A stretch of 64,000 nucleotides of DNA from an uncultured Sediminibacterium sp. (GTDB lineage Bacteria; Bacteroidota; Bacteroidia; Chitinophagales; Chitinophagaceae), in the NCBI RefSeq assembly GCF_946481145.1, contig NZ_CAMLMJ010000005.1, forward strand, positions 1 through 64,000. The letters run 5' to 3'. The notes beneath the pieces are model-generated. The model was not told where the DNA came from and made no database searches. It saw nothing but the letters and a program-made list of their open reading frames with translations. The translations under genes were made by a program, and so were the position numbers. This document shows, piece after piece, positions 26,784 to 36,238 of this stretch. Each line of letters opens with the position of its first letter. Within the stretch, counting starts at the first letter, position 1.

Positions 26784-26793
26784 GAAGGAGAAT

Positions 26794-27873
26794 TTATTTT
26801 GCATCAAAATCAACTACAATCTTTTCACTTCTTGGGTGCGACTGACAGGTAAGAATGAAACCTTGTTCAATTTCTTCTGGCTCAAGGCCATAATTTACTT
26901 CCATATCAACTTCACCTTCTATAAGTTTAGCCCTGCAGGTGCAGCAAACACCACCCTTACAGGCATAAGGCAAATCTGCGCCTTTTCTTAAAGCGGCATC
27001 TAATATGGCTGGACCATTTTTTTCCAGGTCAAAATCAAAACTGATTCCATCCAGCTTAACAGTGATCTTACTCTTTGGTTGGTCGCTGGTATTATTTTGC
27101 TGAACCGTTTTGTTTTTCAGTTCTTGTCCGGGAGAGGTGAATAATTCGAAATGAATTTTTTGTTTATCAACCTGTTTGTTTTCTAATTCCTTTTTTACAC
27201 TAAAAATCATTTCTTCCGGCCCACATAAAAAGAAATCATCTGTACGGGTGATGTCTATTATTTTTTCAAACAGGGTATTGCATTTCACGGCGTCAATCCT
27301 ACCTGTATTCAAATCGGTATCTGTTTGTTCTCTCGATAAAATATGTATCAACCTGAAGCGATCCATGTACTTATTCTTCAGCGCCTCAAGGGTTTCCCTG
27401 AAAATAATGGAATGCCTGTTTTGGTTGCCATATATCAAGGTAAACTGACTACCAGGCTCAGTTAGTAAAGTTGTTTTGATGATAGATAACAAGGGTGTTA
27501 TACCACTGCCTGCGGCAAAACCAACATATTGTTTTTTGTTGCCTGGATTTAGGGGCACAAAAAATTTACCCATTGGTGGCATTACATCAATAACGTCACC
27601 TTTTTTTAATTGCTCATTGGCATAAGTAGAAAAAACACCATTAGGTACTTTTTTTACGGCAACGCGGAGCTCATTATCTAAGGGACTGCTGCAAATAGAA
27701 TAAGAACGCCTCACTTCCTCACCATCGATGGTTGTGCGGAGGGTGATATACTGTCCTTGTGTAAATTGAAACTGCTCTTTCAGGTGAAGCGGAATTTCAA
27801 AAGCGATAGAAACACAATCACTTGTTTCCTTACGTATATCTTTTATACTAAGTTGTTCAAAATGTATCGACAT
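26794..27873 (-). CDS. paaE: Phenylacetyl-CoA epoxidase reductase PaaE
   Basis: A 359-residue NADPH-dependent ferredoxin reductase delivering electrons to PaaA. N-terminal FAD domain with RRSYSICSSP; NAD(P) domain with GFAAGSGITPLLSIIKT and FFLCGPEEMI; C-terminal plant-type 2Fe-2S domain with Cys-x4-Cys-x2-Cys (CKGGVCCTC) and the last ligand in ILTCQSHP. It is detached from paaABCD and instead follows the TetR-type regulator by 6 bp, so it is co-transcribed with the regulator. Confidence 0.93.
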   Translation of the reverse strand: MSIHFEQLSIKDIRKETSDCVSIAFEIPLHLKEQFQFTQGQYITLRTTIDGEEVRRSYSICSSPLDNELRVAVKKVPNGVFSTYANEQLKKGDVIDVMPPMGKFFVPLNPGNKKQYVGFAAGSGITPLLSIIKTTLLTEPGSQFTLIYGNQNRHSIIFRETLEALKNKYMDRFRLIHILSREQTDTDLNTGRIDAVKCNTLFEKIIDITRTDDFFLCGPEEMIFSVKKELENKQVDKQKIHFELFTSPGQELKNKTVQQNNTSDQPKSKITVKLDGISFDFDLEKNGPAILDAALRKGADLPYACKGGVCCTCRAKLIEGEVDMEVNYGLEPEEIEQGFILTCQSHPRSEKIVVDFDAK

Positions 27874-27879
27874 GCCTGC

Positions 27880-28470
27880 TTATTGTGTTAATCCACCAAC
27901 TAAAATGGTGACCATATTTTCTTCCAGTTCTTCGGCACTGATTTTTTGGGTTGATCTGTGCCAGCTCTCTATGCCACTGATAGCATGTAACATAATCAAT
28001 ACGGCTGTTGGAGCATCAATTTTTTTCACTTCATTATTGCGAATACCAGCTTCTATGATTGCGGCAAAACGTTTACGGTAAATGCGGCGCTGGTTTTGAA
28101 AATTTGATAAATAAGGATCTGCAAGGTGTTTCCACTCACGATCGCTTACATACACTTCCTCATAATGATGGATCATTTCATTGATATGAAAGCGCAGTAA
28201 TTTTTCAATTTTTTCAATGGCAGGAATTTTCTCGGCTTCGACCTCATCAATTTTTTGCAAAAAACGATTCGCTACACTGAAGCATAATTCATGTAGTAAT
28301 TCGGTTTTTGATTTGATATGGTTATAGAGACTTGCAGCTTCAACACCAACGGCTTCTGCCAGGTCGCGCATGCTGGCGGCTTTAAATCCCTTTTCCCTGA
28401 AAAGAGAAGCAGCCTTGGTTACAATCACGTCTTTGCGTGAAATGTTCTTGTCTGTCTTTATTCTTGCCAT
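27880..28470 (-). CDS. TetR/AcrR-family regulator, probable PaaR
   Basis: A 196-residue repressor starting at the ATG at 28470 (MARIKTDKN); a GTG extension to 28488 would enter its own operator. The N-terminal TetR helix-turn-helix is clear (VTKAASLFREKGFKAASMRDLAEAVGVEAASLYNHIKSK, given as landmarks LFREKGF, MRDLAEAVGV, LYNHIKSK). The C-terminal ligand domain is typical of acyl-CoA-responsive regulators. Position next to paaE and the palindrome shared with paaA argue that it represses the paa genes and is released by phenylacetyl-CoA; the ligand is inferred from the family. Confidence 0.85.
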   Translation of the reverse strand: MARIKTDKNISRKDVIVTKAASLFREKGFKAASMRDLAEAVGVEAASLYNHIKSKTELLHELCFSVANRFLQKIDEVEAEKIPAIEKIEKLLRFHINEMIHHYEEVYVSDREWKHLADPYLSNFQNQRRIYRKRFAAIIEAGIRNNEVKKIDAPTAVLIMLHAISGIESWHRSTQKISAEELEENMVTILVGGLTQ

Positions 28471-28487
28471 GTTACGAAGATAAACCA

Positions 28488-28501
28488 CTAACGCGTGTTA
28501 G
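28488..28501. promoter_or_regulatory. Putative PaaR-type operator before the TetR-paaE operon
   Basis: CTAACGCGTGTTAG, 17 bp upstream of the ATG at 28470. Arms CTAAC/GTTAG, same spacing as the site before paaA, and one base away from the CNAACGNNCGTTNG pattern I recall for Thermus PaaR. Position implies autoregulation. Confidence 0.65.
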
Positions 28502-28647
28502 CCAAAAAATGATTTCGGTTATTATTATTTGTTAGTTTTTAGGCTAATTGGCTGATATTCTTCCCATAGTCATTAAATAGGGTATTGGATACTAGTAAAT
28601 ACCCGTCAAATGCCCTAGTTTCGCACCCCGGTAACAAAAAATTATTT

Positions 28648-29571
28648 ATGTCTTTAGTAGTTGTCGGTTCCATGGCTTTTGATGCCATCGAAACACCTTT
28701 CGGTAAAAGTGATAAAATCATTGGCGGTGCAGGAACATATATAGCCTGGTGCGCTTCGAACTTTACCCCAGTTAAGCAAATCTCAGTAGTTGGTGGCGAT
28801 TTCCCTCAGGAAGAGCTTGATATGCTCACTGCCCGCGGAGTTGACTTATCTGGTGTTCAGATTAAGAAGGATGAAAAAACATTTTTCTGGAGTGGTCGCT
28901 ATCATATGGACATGAATTCTCGTGATACACTGGAGACTCAGTTAAACGTATTAGAGAACTTTGAGCCCGTGGTTCCGGAAAGCTTTCAGGATTGTGAGTT
29001 CCTGATGCTGGGTAACCTTGTACCTGCTGTGCAGAGAAGTGTTATTGAGCAGCTTAAGAAGCGCCCTAAGCTCATCGTAATGGATACCATGAATTTCTGG
29101 ATGGAAATTATGATGGATGAGCTGAAGAAAACACTAGCTATGGTGGATTTGCTGATGGTAAACGATAGCGAAGCCCGTCAGTTGAGTGGAGAATATTCAT
29201 TGGTAAAAGCCGCCGCAGCCATTATGAAAATGGGCCCTAAATACCTTATCATCAAAAAGGGCGAACACGGCGCATTGCTTTTCCATGAGAATAAAGTATT
29301 CTTTGCCCCAGCTTTACCATTAGAAGAAGTATTTGACCCTACAGGTGCTGGCGACACATTTGCCGGAGGTTTTATTGGTCATATTGCCCGTACTAAAGAC
29401 ATTTCTTTTGAAAATATGAAGACAGCCATCATTGTGGGTAGTGCCATGGCTTCTTATTGCGTTGAAAAATTTGGTACCCAGCGTTTAAGAGAAATCAATA
29501 AAGAAGATATCAGCACCCGGATTGATGAGTTTGTACAACTGGTGAACTTCGATATTGATTTGGTGGGATAG
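28648..29571 (+). CDS. PfkB-family sugar/nucleoside kinase
   Basis: A 307-residue kinase of the ribokinase superfamily starting at the ATG at 28648 (MSLVVVGSMAFD); the 21-residue longer frame lacks homology-like content. Glycine-rich substrate lid IGGAGTYIAW near residue 25, and the C-terminal PfkB signature DPTGAGDTFAGGFIG with catalytic Asp236. The substrate is uncertain: the family includes ribokinase, fructokinase and adenosine kinase. It runs in the same direction as asd, but a weak hairpin, a new promoter and the attenuator intervene. Confidence 0.88.
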   Translation: MSLVVVGSMAFDAIETPFGKSDKIIGGAGTYIAWCASNFTPVKQISVVGGDFPQEELDMLTARGVDLSGVQIKKDEKTFFWSGRYHMDMNSRDTLETQLNVLENFEPVVPESFQDCEFLMLGNLVPAVQRSVIEQLKKRPKLIVMDTMNFWMEIMMDELKKTLAMVDLLMVNDSEARQLSGEYSLVKAAAAIMKMGPKYLIIKKGEHGALLFHENKVFFAPALPLEEVFDPTGAGDTFAGGFIGHIARTKDISFENMKTAIIVGSAMASYCVEKFGTQRLREINKEDISTRIDEFVQLVNFDIDLVG

Positions 29572-29573
29572 GA

Positions 29574-29591
29574 TATGGTCCATCGACCATA
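29574..29591 (+). repeat. Short hairpin after the PfkB gene
   Basis: TATGGTC, loop CATC, GACCATA, directly after the stop codon. The word ATGGTCCAT recurs in the palindrome at 61603-61622. There is no T-run, so termination would be weak. Confidence 0.5.
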
Positions 29592-29604
29592 GACCCAAAA
29601 TTAT

Positions 29605-29636
29605 TTTGGAAGCAAAACAAAACGCATCTATTTTCG
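29605..29636 (+). promoter_or_regulatory. Putative promoter of the asd leader
   Basis: TTTG (29605-29608), 20 bp spacer, TATTTTCG (29629-29636; one mismatch to TAnnTTTG). The predicted transcript starts ~29643, right at the leader ORF. Confidence 0.6.
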
Positions 29637-29643
29637 CAGCGTA

Positions 29644-29688
29644 ATGATGACAATGAAACATACAAAACGTATTAAGAAACCTCTCTGA
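29644..29688 (+). CDS. asd leader peptide (attenuator ORF)
   Basis: ATG-ATG-ACA-ATG-AAA-CAT-ACA-AAA-CGT-ATT-AAG-AAA-CCT-CTC-TGA encodes MMTMKHTKRIKKPL. Three Met, two Thr, four Lys and one Ile, ten of fourteen residues, are amino acids derived from aspartate semialdehyde, the product of the downstream enzyme. The stop codon lies just 1 nt before the 5' arm of a predicted antiterminator. It reads as a sensor peptide: slow decoding of Met, Thr, Lys or Ile codons would favour read-through into asd. No homologue can be cited; the call rests on composition, position and structure. Confidence 0.75.
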   Translation: MMTMKHTKRIKKPL

Positions 29689-29761
29689 CCGGGAAGTGCC
29701 TAATCGTTTGTGTATGATCAAGAATATACTCAGAGGCCTTCCCGAAACGGAGGGCCTTTTT
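29683..29761 (+). promoter_or_regulatory. Transcription attenuator of asd: antiterminator and intrinsic terminator
   Basis: Terminator: AGGCCTTCC (29734-29742), loop CGAAAC, GGAGGGCCT (29749-29757), then TTTTT (29757-29761). Antiterminator: CGGGAAG-T-GCC (29690-29700) pairs with GGCCTTCCCG (29735-29744), ten pairs with one bulge, using up the terminator's 5' arm. CTCTGA (29683-29688, containing the leader stop) can also pair with TCAGAG (29730-29735). A ribosome finishing the leader would cover 29690-29700 and let the terminator form; one stalled earlier would leave it free. Confidence 0.75.
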
Positions 29762-29810
29762 GTTAACAACCATAACTGAACAAACAATCTAAACAAAAAC
29801 AAACAAAACC

Positions 29811-30800
29811 ATGAAAGTAGCAGTAGTAGGTGCCACGGGTTTGGTAGGTACCAAAATGTTGGAAGTACTCGCAGAGCGTAATTTTCCTGTTACGGAACTT
29901 GTTCCGGTAGCTTCTGAAAGATCAGTAGGTAAGGAAGTAAGTTTTAAAGGTAAACAGTACAAGATCGTGAGCATGGCAGACGGTATTGCGGCTAAACCTG
30001 CTGTTGCTATTTTTTCTGCAGGTGGGAGTACTTCCCTGGAATGGGCACCAAAATTTGCAGAAGCCGGTATTCGTGTAATCGATAATTCTTCTGCCTGGAG
30101 AATGGATCCAACCAAAAAACTGGTTGTTCCTGAAGTAAATGCTGATGTGCTTACCAAAGATGATTTTATCATTGCAAATCCTAACTGCTCCACTATTCAA
30201 ATGGTAGTAGCATTACAACCTTTGCATAAGCGTTATGGTATTAAACGTGTGGTGGTTAGCACATACCAAAGTGTAACAGGTACTGGTAAAAAAGCTGTGG
30301 ATCAGTTATTCAATGAAAGAAAAGGAGTAGAAGGTGAGATGGCCTATAAATACCAGATCGACCTGAACGTCATTCCGCAAATCGATGTATTTCTCGATAA
30401 TGGTTATACCAAAGAAGAAATGAAGATGGTGAACGAGACCAAAAAAATTATGCAGGATGATAGCATTCGTGTTACTGCCACTACTGTTAGAATACCTGTA
30501 GTAGGTGGACATAGCGAAAGCGTAAACATTGAATTCGCCAATGATTTTGACCTGAATGAAGTTCGGTCAATACTAGCTGCTGCACCGGGTGTAATTGTGC
30601 AAGACGATATTGCCAATCAGCAATACCCAATGCCATTGTGGGCACACGAAAAAGATGAAGTATTTGTAGGACGTTTAAGAAGAGACGAAACACAGCCGAA
30701 TACACTGAATATGTGGATTGTAAGTGATAACCTTCGTAAAGGTGCTGCTACTAATGCGGTGCAGATAGCTGAATATTTATCTTCAAAAGAACTATTATAA
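29811..30800 (+). CDS. asd: Aspartate-semialdehyde dehydrogenase
   Basis: A 329-residue enzyme reducing aspartyl-4-phosphate to aspartate semialdehyde with NADPH, the branch point to lysine, diaminopimelate, methionine, threonine and isoleucine. NADP-binding VVGATGLVGTKMLEVL (4-19), catalytic Cys126 in NPNCSTIQ, and the histidine in VGGHSESVN are visible. It is not next to other aspartate-pathway genes. It has its own promoter and a leader-peptide attenuator 50 bp upstream of the ATG. The 3' hairpin separates it from the convergent DUF2461 gene. Confidence 0.97.
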   Translation: MKVAVVGATGLVGTKMLEVLAERNFPVTELVPVASERSVGKEVSFKGKQYKIVSMADGIAAKPAVAIFSAGGSTSLEWAPKFAEAGIRVIDNSSAWRMDPTKKLVVPEVNADVLTKDDFIIANPNCSTIQMVVALQPLHKRYGIKRVVVSTYQSVTGTGKKAVDQLFNERKGVEGEMAYKYQIDLNVIPQIDVFLDNGYTKEEMKMVNETKKIMQDDSIRVTATTVRIPVVGGHSESVNIEFANDFDLNEVRSILAAAPGVIVQDDIANQQYPMPLWAHEKDEVFVGRLRRDETQPNTLNMWIVSDNLRKGAATNAVQIAEYLSSKELL

Positions 30801-30807
30801 TTTTATT

Positions 30808-30853
30808 GCCACAGATTCACAGATTGGTAAAAATAAATCTGTGAATCTGTGGC
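30808..30853. terminator. 18 bp perfect inverted repeat between convergent genes
   Basis: GCCACAGATTCACAGATT (30808-30825) pairs perfectly with AATCTGTGAATCTGTGGC (30836-30853). The right arm alone recurs at 124-141 near the left edge, so this is a dispersed repeat word used as a bidirectional terminator-like hairpin. Confidence 0.8.
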
Positions 30854-30859
30854 TAAAAT

Positions 30860-31531
30860 TTATTCCTCAATAGCCCTATTCAAAAACATTATTAAAGGCT
30901 GTAAAGTTTCAAAAGCAGTAATAATGTCTTTAGCGAGTGTAGTAGAAGTTAGTTGTGCATCAGTAAAAGAAGTAGTTGCCACCCAACTCTTAAGTTTGAT
31001 GTACTCAATTGCAGGATTATCTTTTTCATATCCCTTTGGTTCTCTGGTCAACACCATTCCTGCTTCTCTTTGTAAACCACCGTATTGAGAAAGGAATTTC
31101 TTCTGGTGAATAATCTTGTTGAACTCATCCCAGTTATAATCAATTTCCTGTCTCACTTTTTTAATTACATCTGCTTCTGGCATCCATAATCCGCCAGCTG
31201 CAAAGCTTTTGCCGCCTGGTTCAAGGTGAAAATAATATCCGGAAAACAGTGATTTCTTTCCGTCGCGACTTAAATACATTCCCATATTGGTTTTATATGG
31301 GTCCTTATTCTTGCTAAAACGAACATCTCTGTTAATCCGGAAAACACATTCTTTGGCGGTCAGCGGAGCAATGAAAGGATCTTTTTTACCCAGGCCCTTA
31401 ATTACTTCTGTAACCAATGCAGCATAATCTGCCTTGGCAGCTTCAAAGGACTTTCTATTTTCATCAAACCATGCTTTATGGTTGTTTTTCTTTAGATTCT
31501 TTAGAAAAGAAAGGGTGCTGTTCTGTAACAT
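30860..31531 (-). CDS. DUF2461 domain-containing protein
   Basis: A 223-residue protein of the DUF2461/TIGR02453 family, start at the ATG at 31531 (MLQNSTLSFLKNLKKNNHKAWFDENR). The family hallmarks LKKNNHKAWFDENRKSFE, FRINRDVRFSKNKDPYKTNMG and YYFHLEPGGKSFAAGGLWMP are all present (given as landmarks). The function is unknown. The ATG lies 4 bp after the ligA stop, so it is co-transcribed with ligA. Confidence 0.9.
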   Translation of the reverse strand: MLQNSTLSFLKNLKKNNHKAWFDENRKSFEAAKADYAALVTEVIKGLGKKDPFIAPLTAKECVFRINRDVRFSKNKDPYKTNMGMYLSRDGKKSLFSGYYFHLEPGGKSFAAGGLWMPEADVIKKVRQEIDYNWDEFNKIIHQKKFLSQYGGLQREAGMVLTREPKGYEKDNPAIEYIKLKSWVATTSFTDAQLTSTTLAKDIITAFETLQPLIMFLNRAIEE

Positions 31532-31535
31532 ACTT

Positions 31536-33647
<2,112 letters not shown>

Positions 33648-33684
33648 TTAAATTTTCGGGATAAAGTTAATTGCTAATTGGGTT

Positions 33685-33970
33685 CCATTGTTGTCCGTGG
33701 AAATTTAACCGCTAGCTGTAAGGGTCTCGTATGATGGAACACAGATATTCATGATTTTCAAGATTTATCATGATAGATCTTGAAAATCATGAATATCTGT
33801 GTTCAATTAATAGCAGATAGTGCATTTACGGCAACCAAATATTACTTTAAGCAACTGACTTTAAGTTTTCTCCCCCTCATTTTTTCCATTAATAGCAGAA
33901 AGTCTATAATAAGCACCCATCAAGGCTTGTAGCTTACGGCTTGCAGCTTGAAGCCAATTTCCCCCAGATT
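33685..33970 (+). mobile_element. MITE-like element, ~285 bp form, with a perfect 27 bp palindrome
   Basis: The left end CCATTGTTGTCCG (33685-33697) is the family terminal repeat. The right end (GAAGCCAATTTCCCCC, ~33951-33966) is truncated before the CAGCAATGG word. A 27 bp perfect stem (AACACAGATATTCATG..., 33738-33804, loop of 12-13 nt) forms the centre. It is a reverse-complement copy of 20013-20297. It lies between ligA (divergent) and the Nudix regulator. Confidence 0.78.
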
Positions 33971-34050
33971 GATTTATGAACCGGTACAGGCTATTTGTAA
34001 ACTTTGTATCTTGCCGCACCCTTATTTCGCTGAAAACCGATGTACCCCCA

Positions 34051-34788
34051 ATGAAGAAATCAAGCACAGTAATGGCTTCAAATACTCATATCGTAAAAGA
34101 TCCTGCTAAGCTGGTAGAAACCTATCCTAAAGTACCGCTTACGGTTGATTGTGTGATTTTTGGTTTTGAAGAAAATAAGCTGAAGGTATTACTTATTAAA
34201 AGTGACCTGGAAATCTATAAAGGACAGTATTCTTTATTGGGTGATATTGTGCAGGATAATGAAGAACTGGATGAAGCAGCTTACCGTGTGCTGAAACAAA
34301 GAACAGGCATGAGCGATGTCTTTCTTGAACAGGTAAAAGTTTTTGGAAGTCCCGGAAGGCACCCAGGTGGCAGGGTAGTTACTATTGCATATTGTTCTTT
34401 ATTAAATATCAACCATCATGAGTTAATTATTCATGATAATGACCTTGACTGGTATAGTTTAGATGCCATTAAAGAAATGGCCTTCGATCATAAACGTATA
34501 GTGGATGAATGTCATACATGGCTGCAAAAAAGAATCCAGGAGCACCCGCTCGGATTCAACCTTCTTCCAGAAAAGTTCTCATTACGTGAACTGCAAAACT
34601 TATATGAAGCCATTTTAGGTGTTAGTCTTGATAGAAGAAATTTCAGAAAGAAATTTGCTTCAATGGATCTCTTAATTGATATCAATGAAATGGAACAGGA
34701 CGTTCCCCACCGTCCAGGTAAGCTTTATAAATTCAATTTCGAAAAATATGCCCGGAGCAAACGCAAATGGGTTGGAATTGATTTTTAA
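34051..34788 (+). CDS. NrtR-like Nudix-domain transcriptional regulator
   Basis: A 245-residue protein (ATG at 34051; 34072 also possible). The N-terminal Nudix domain has lost the hydrolase signature: the box reads GDIVQDNEELDEAAYRVLKQRTG where G-x5-E-x7-REU-x-EE-x-G is needed, so the metal-binding Glu residues are missing. The C-terminus (~165-245) is a winged helix with LPEKFSLRELQNLYEAILG and RRNFRKKFASMDLL, typical of NrtR/AraR-type regulators of Bacteroidota sugar genes. It probably binds a sugar-phosphate or nucleotide-sugar effector. Its likely target is the next gene or a locus elsewhere. Confidence 0.85.
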   Translation: MKKSSTVMASNTHIVKDPAKLVETYPKVPLTVDCVIFGFEENKLKVLLIKSDLEIYKGQYSLLGDIVQDNEELDEAAYRVLKQRTGMSDVFLEQVKVFGSPGRHPGGRVVTIAYCSLLNINHHELIIHDNDLDWYSLDAIKEMAFDHKRIVDECHTWLQKRIQEHPLGFNLLPEKFSLRELQNLYEAILGVSLDRRNFRKKFASMDLLIDINEMEQDVPHRPGKLYKFNFEKYARSKRKWVGIDF

Positions 34789-35060
34789 TTAGTTAGCGAT
34801 TTATTGTTATAGAGAATTCCTGTTTTTTTAAACACTTTCTATAAGTGTCGTTTTCTTACGACATCATTGGCCTTCTTGTAGCTACCTGAAACTACAGCAT
34901 TCTCTATATGAGAGGGAGTTCACGCTTTCTACTTTTACCTCGGTAATAATTCAATACTTGAATTGTTATTCCCCCCGTTTTTACTTTTTAATTCCAATAT
35001 CTATTTACAATGTAACCAAACCATTGTGTGGGGTTCGTTGTGCCATGAAATTGGAAGACT
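34789..35060. other. Intergenic region with several small hairpins
   Basis: No gene. Hairpin ACACTT/AAGTGT (34830-34846) may end the regulator transcript. An imperfect palindrome around GGTAATAATTCAA...TTGAATTGTTATTCC (~34945-34976) precedes the SusE-like gene and could be a regulator site; this is a guess. Confidence 0.4.
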
Positions 35061-36158
35061 ATGAAAAAGTTACCACACCATTTACTGTTAATTACCTGCA
35101 TGTTTGTTGCGCCATTTCTTTTCTGTAAGAAACAGGTAGATTATGCAAAATTAGTTGAGCATAATCATCTCCCTTCATTGTCTTTGAATGTGTCAAGTTC
35201 TAACATTGCACTTTATCAGGCCAATGCCAATCAAAATGCTATTCGGTTCGATTGGGGTTATCGAGGTGAAAATGTTACGGACGCAGTATATTATGTGCTG
35301 GAATTCTCACTAAAACAAGATCAGTTTGCTTTTCCTGTTGAATTACCCGTTGGTAATAGTATGTCTGTTACATTGGCGGTGGAACAATTGAATGAACTAT
35401 TGCTTAGAATGATAGAGCCTGGTGATGCAGATGATATTGCCGTTCGGATAAAATATATGCGCCAGGTTTCCTACAATCAAAAAGTAGCAAGTAATGAGGA
35501 AATATTTTATTCTGATCAGATCTTATTGAAAGTAACTACATATCGGCCAATCATAACTTATGCTTCACCCAATTTCCTTACACTACCTGGAAACTATCAA
35601 TCGTGGAACCCTCTCCTTGCCCCAAAAATTGTTTCAAAACCAGGCATGAACGAGTTTGAAGGATATGTTTATTTCCCGATTGAGTACCCCCAGTTTTTAT
35701 TCGTAAGCGGAAACCTATGGTCCGATTTTGTATTTGGTCATATAGGACACAATATGTTTGGTGTAAATGGAACTTCGTTGTCTATTTTCGGAGGTAAAGG
35801 AACCTATTTAATTCGGGCAAGCAGAAATACCAATACATGGTCTTATACCAAGGTTTATTCATGGGGATTAAATGGCTCTGCTGTACCATCTAATGGGGAA
35901 CAGGATCCCGAACTAACGCAAGATCCTACGAACAGGTGTATCTGGACGCTGAATATCAATCTGGCAGAAGGTGATTTGTTTTTCCGAGCCAATAATAACA
36001 ATTATATAAAAATGGGGAATCTTTGGCCGGGAACAGATCATATCCCAGACTATAATAGCGATCCCATACATATCGGTAAAGCTGGTAATTATACGATTGA
36101 ATTAGACCTCTCATTTCCGGGTAATTATATGTTTCATGTCCATCGAAACCTTAAATAA
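35061..36158 (+). CDS. SusE-like outer-membrane lipoprotein, orphan
   Basis: A 365-residue protein with an N-terminal lipoprotein-like signal (Cys22 in PFLFCKK; the lipobox is imperfect). Residues ~30-150 look like the SusE N-terminal immunoglobulin-like domain (LPSLSLNVSSSNIAL...AIRFDWGY). The C-terminal ~180 residues hold two starch-binding-like repeats ending GNYTIELDLSFPGNYMFHV. SusE/F proteins sit on the cell surface and bind glycans, normally beside SusC/SusD; no SusC or SusD gene is in this window. The Nudix-type regulator upstream is the only contextual partner. Confidence 0.72.
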   Translation: MKKLPHHLLLITCMFVAPFLFCKKQVDYAKLVEHNHLPSLSLNVSSSNIALYQANANQNAIRFDWGYRGENVTDAVYYVLEFSLKQDQFAFPVELPVGNSMSVTLAVEQLNELLLRMIEPGDADDIAVRIKYMRQVSYNQKVASNEEIFYSDQILLKVTTYRPIITYASPNFLTLPGNYQSWNPLLAPKIVSKPGMNEFEGYVYFPIEYPQFLFVSGNLWSDFVFGHIGHNMFGVNGTSLSIFGGKGTYLIRASRNTNTWSYTKVYSWGLNGSAVPSNGEQDPELTQDPTNRCIWTLNINLAEGDLFFRANNNNYIKMGNLWPGTDHIPDYNSDPIHIGKAGNYTIELDLSFPGNYMFHVHRNLK

Positions 36159-36238
36159 CTTCATTCCTGTTGGTGCCAGCTTTATCTGGCGTAGTTTTTC
36201 AATCATTTCAACTACTTTTACCACCCAACAGAACCGCT

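Noticed and set aside
29683..29735. CTCTGA/TCAGAG pairing as part of the same antiterminator structure
   Set aside because: It would cross the CGGGAAG/CTTCCCG stem and form a pseudoknot; kept only as an alternative pairing.
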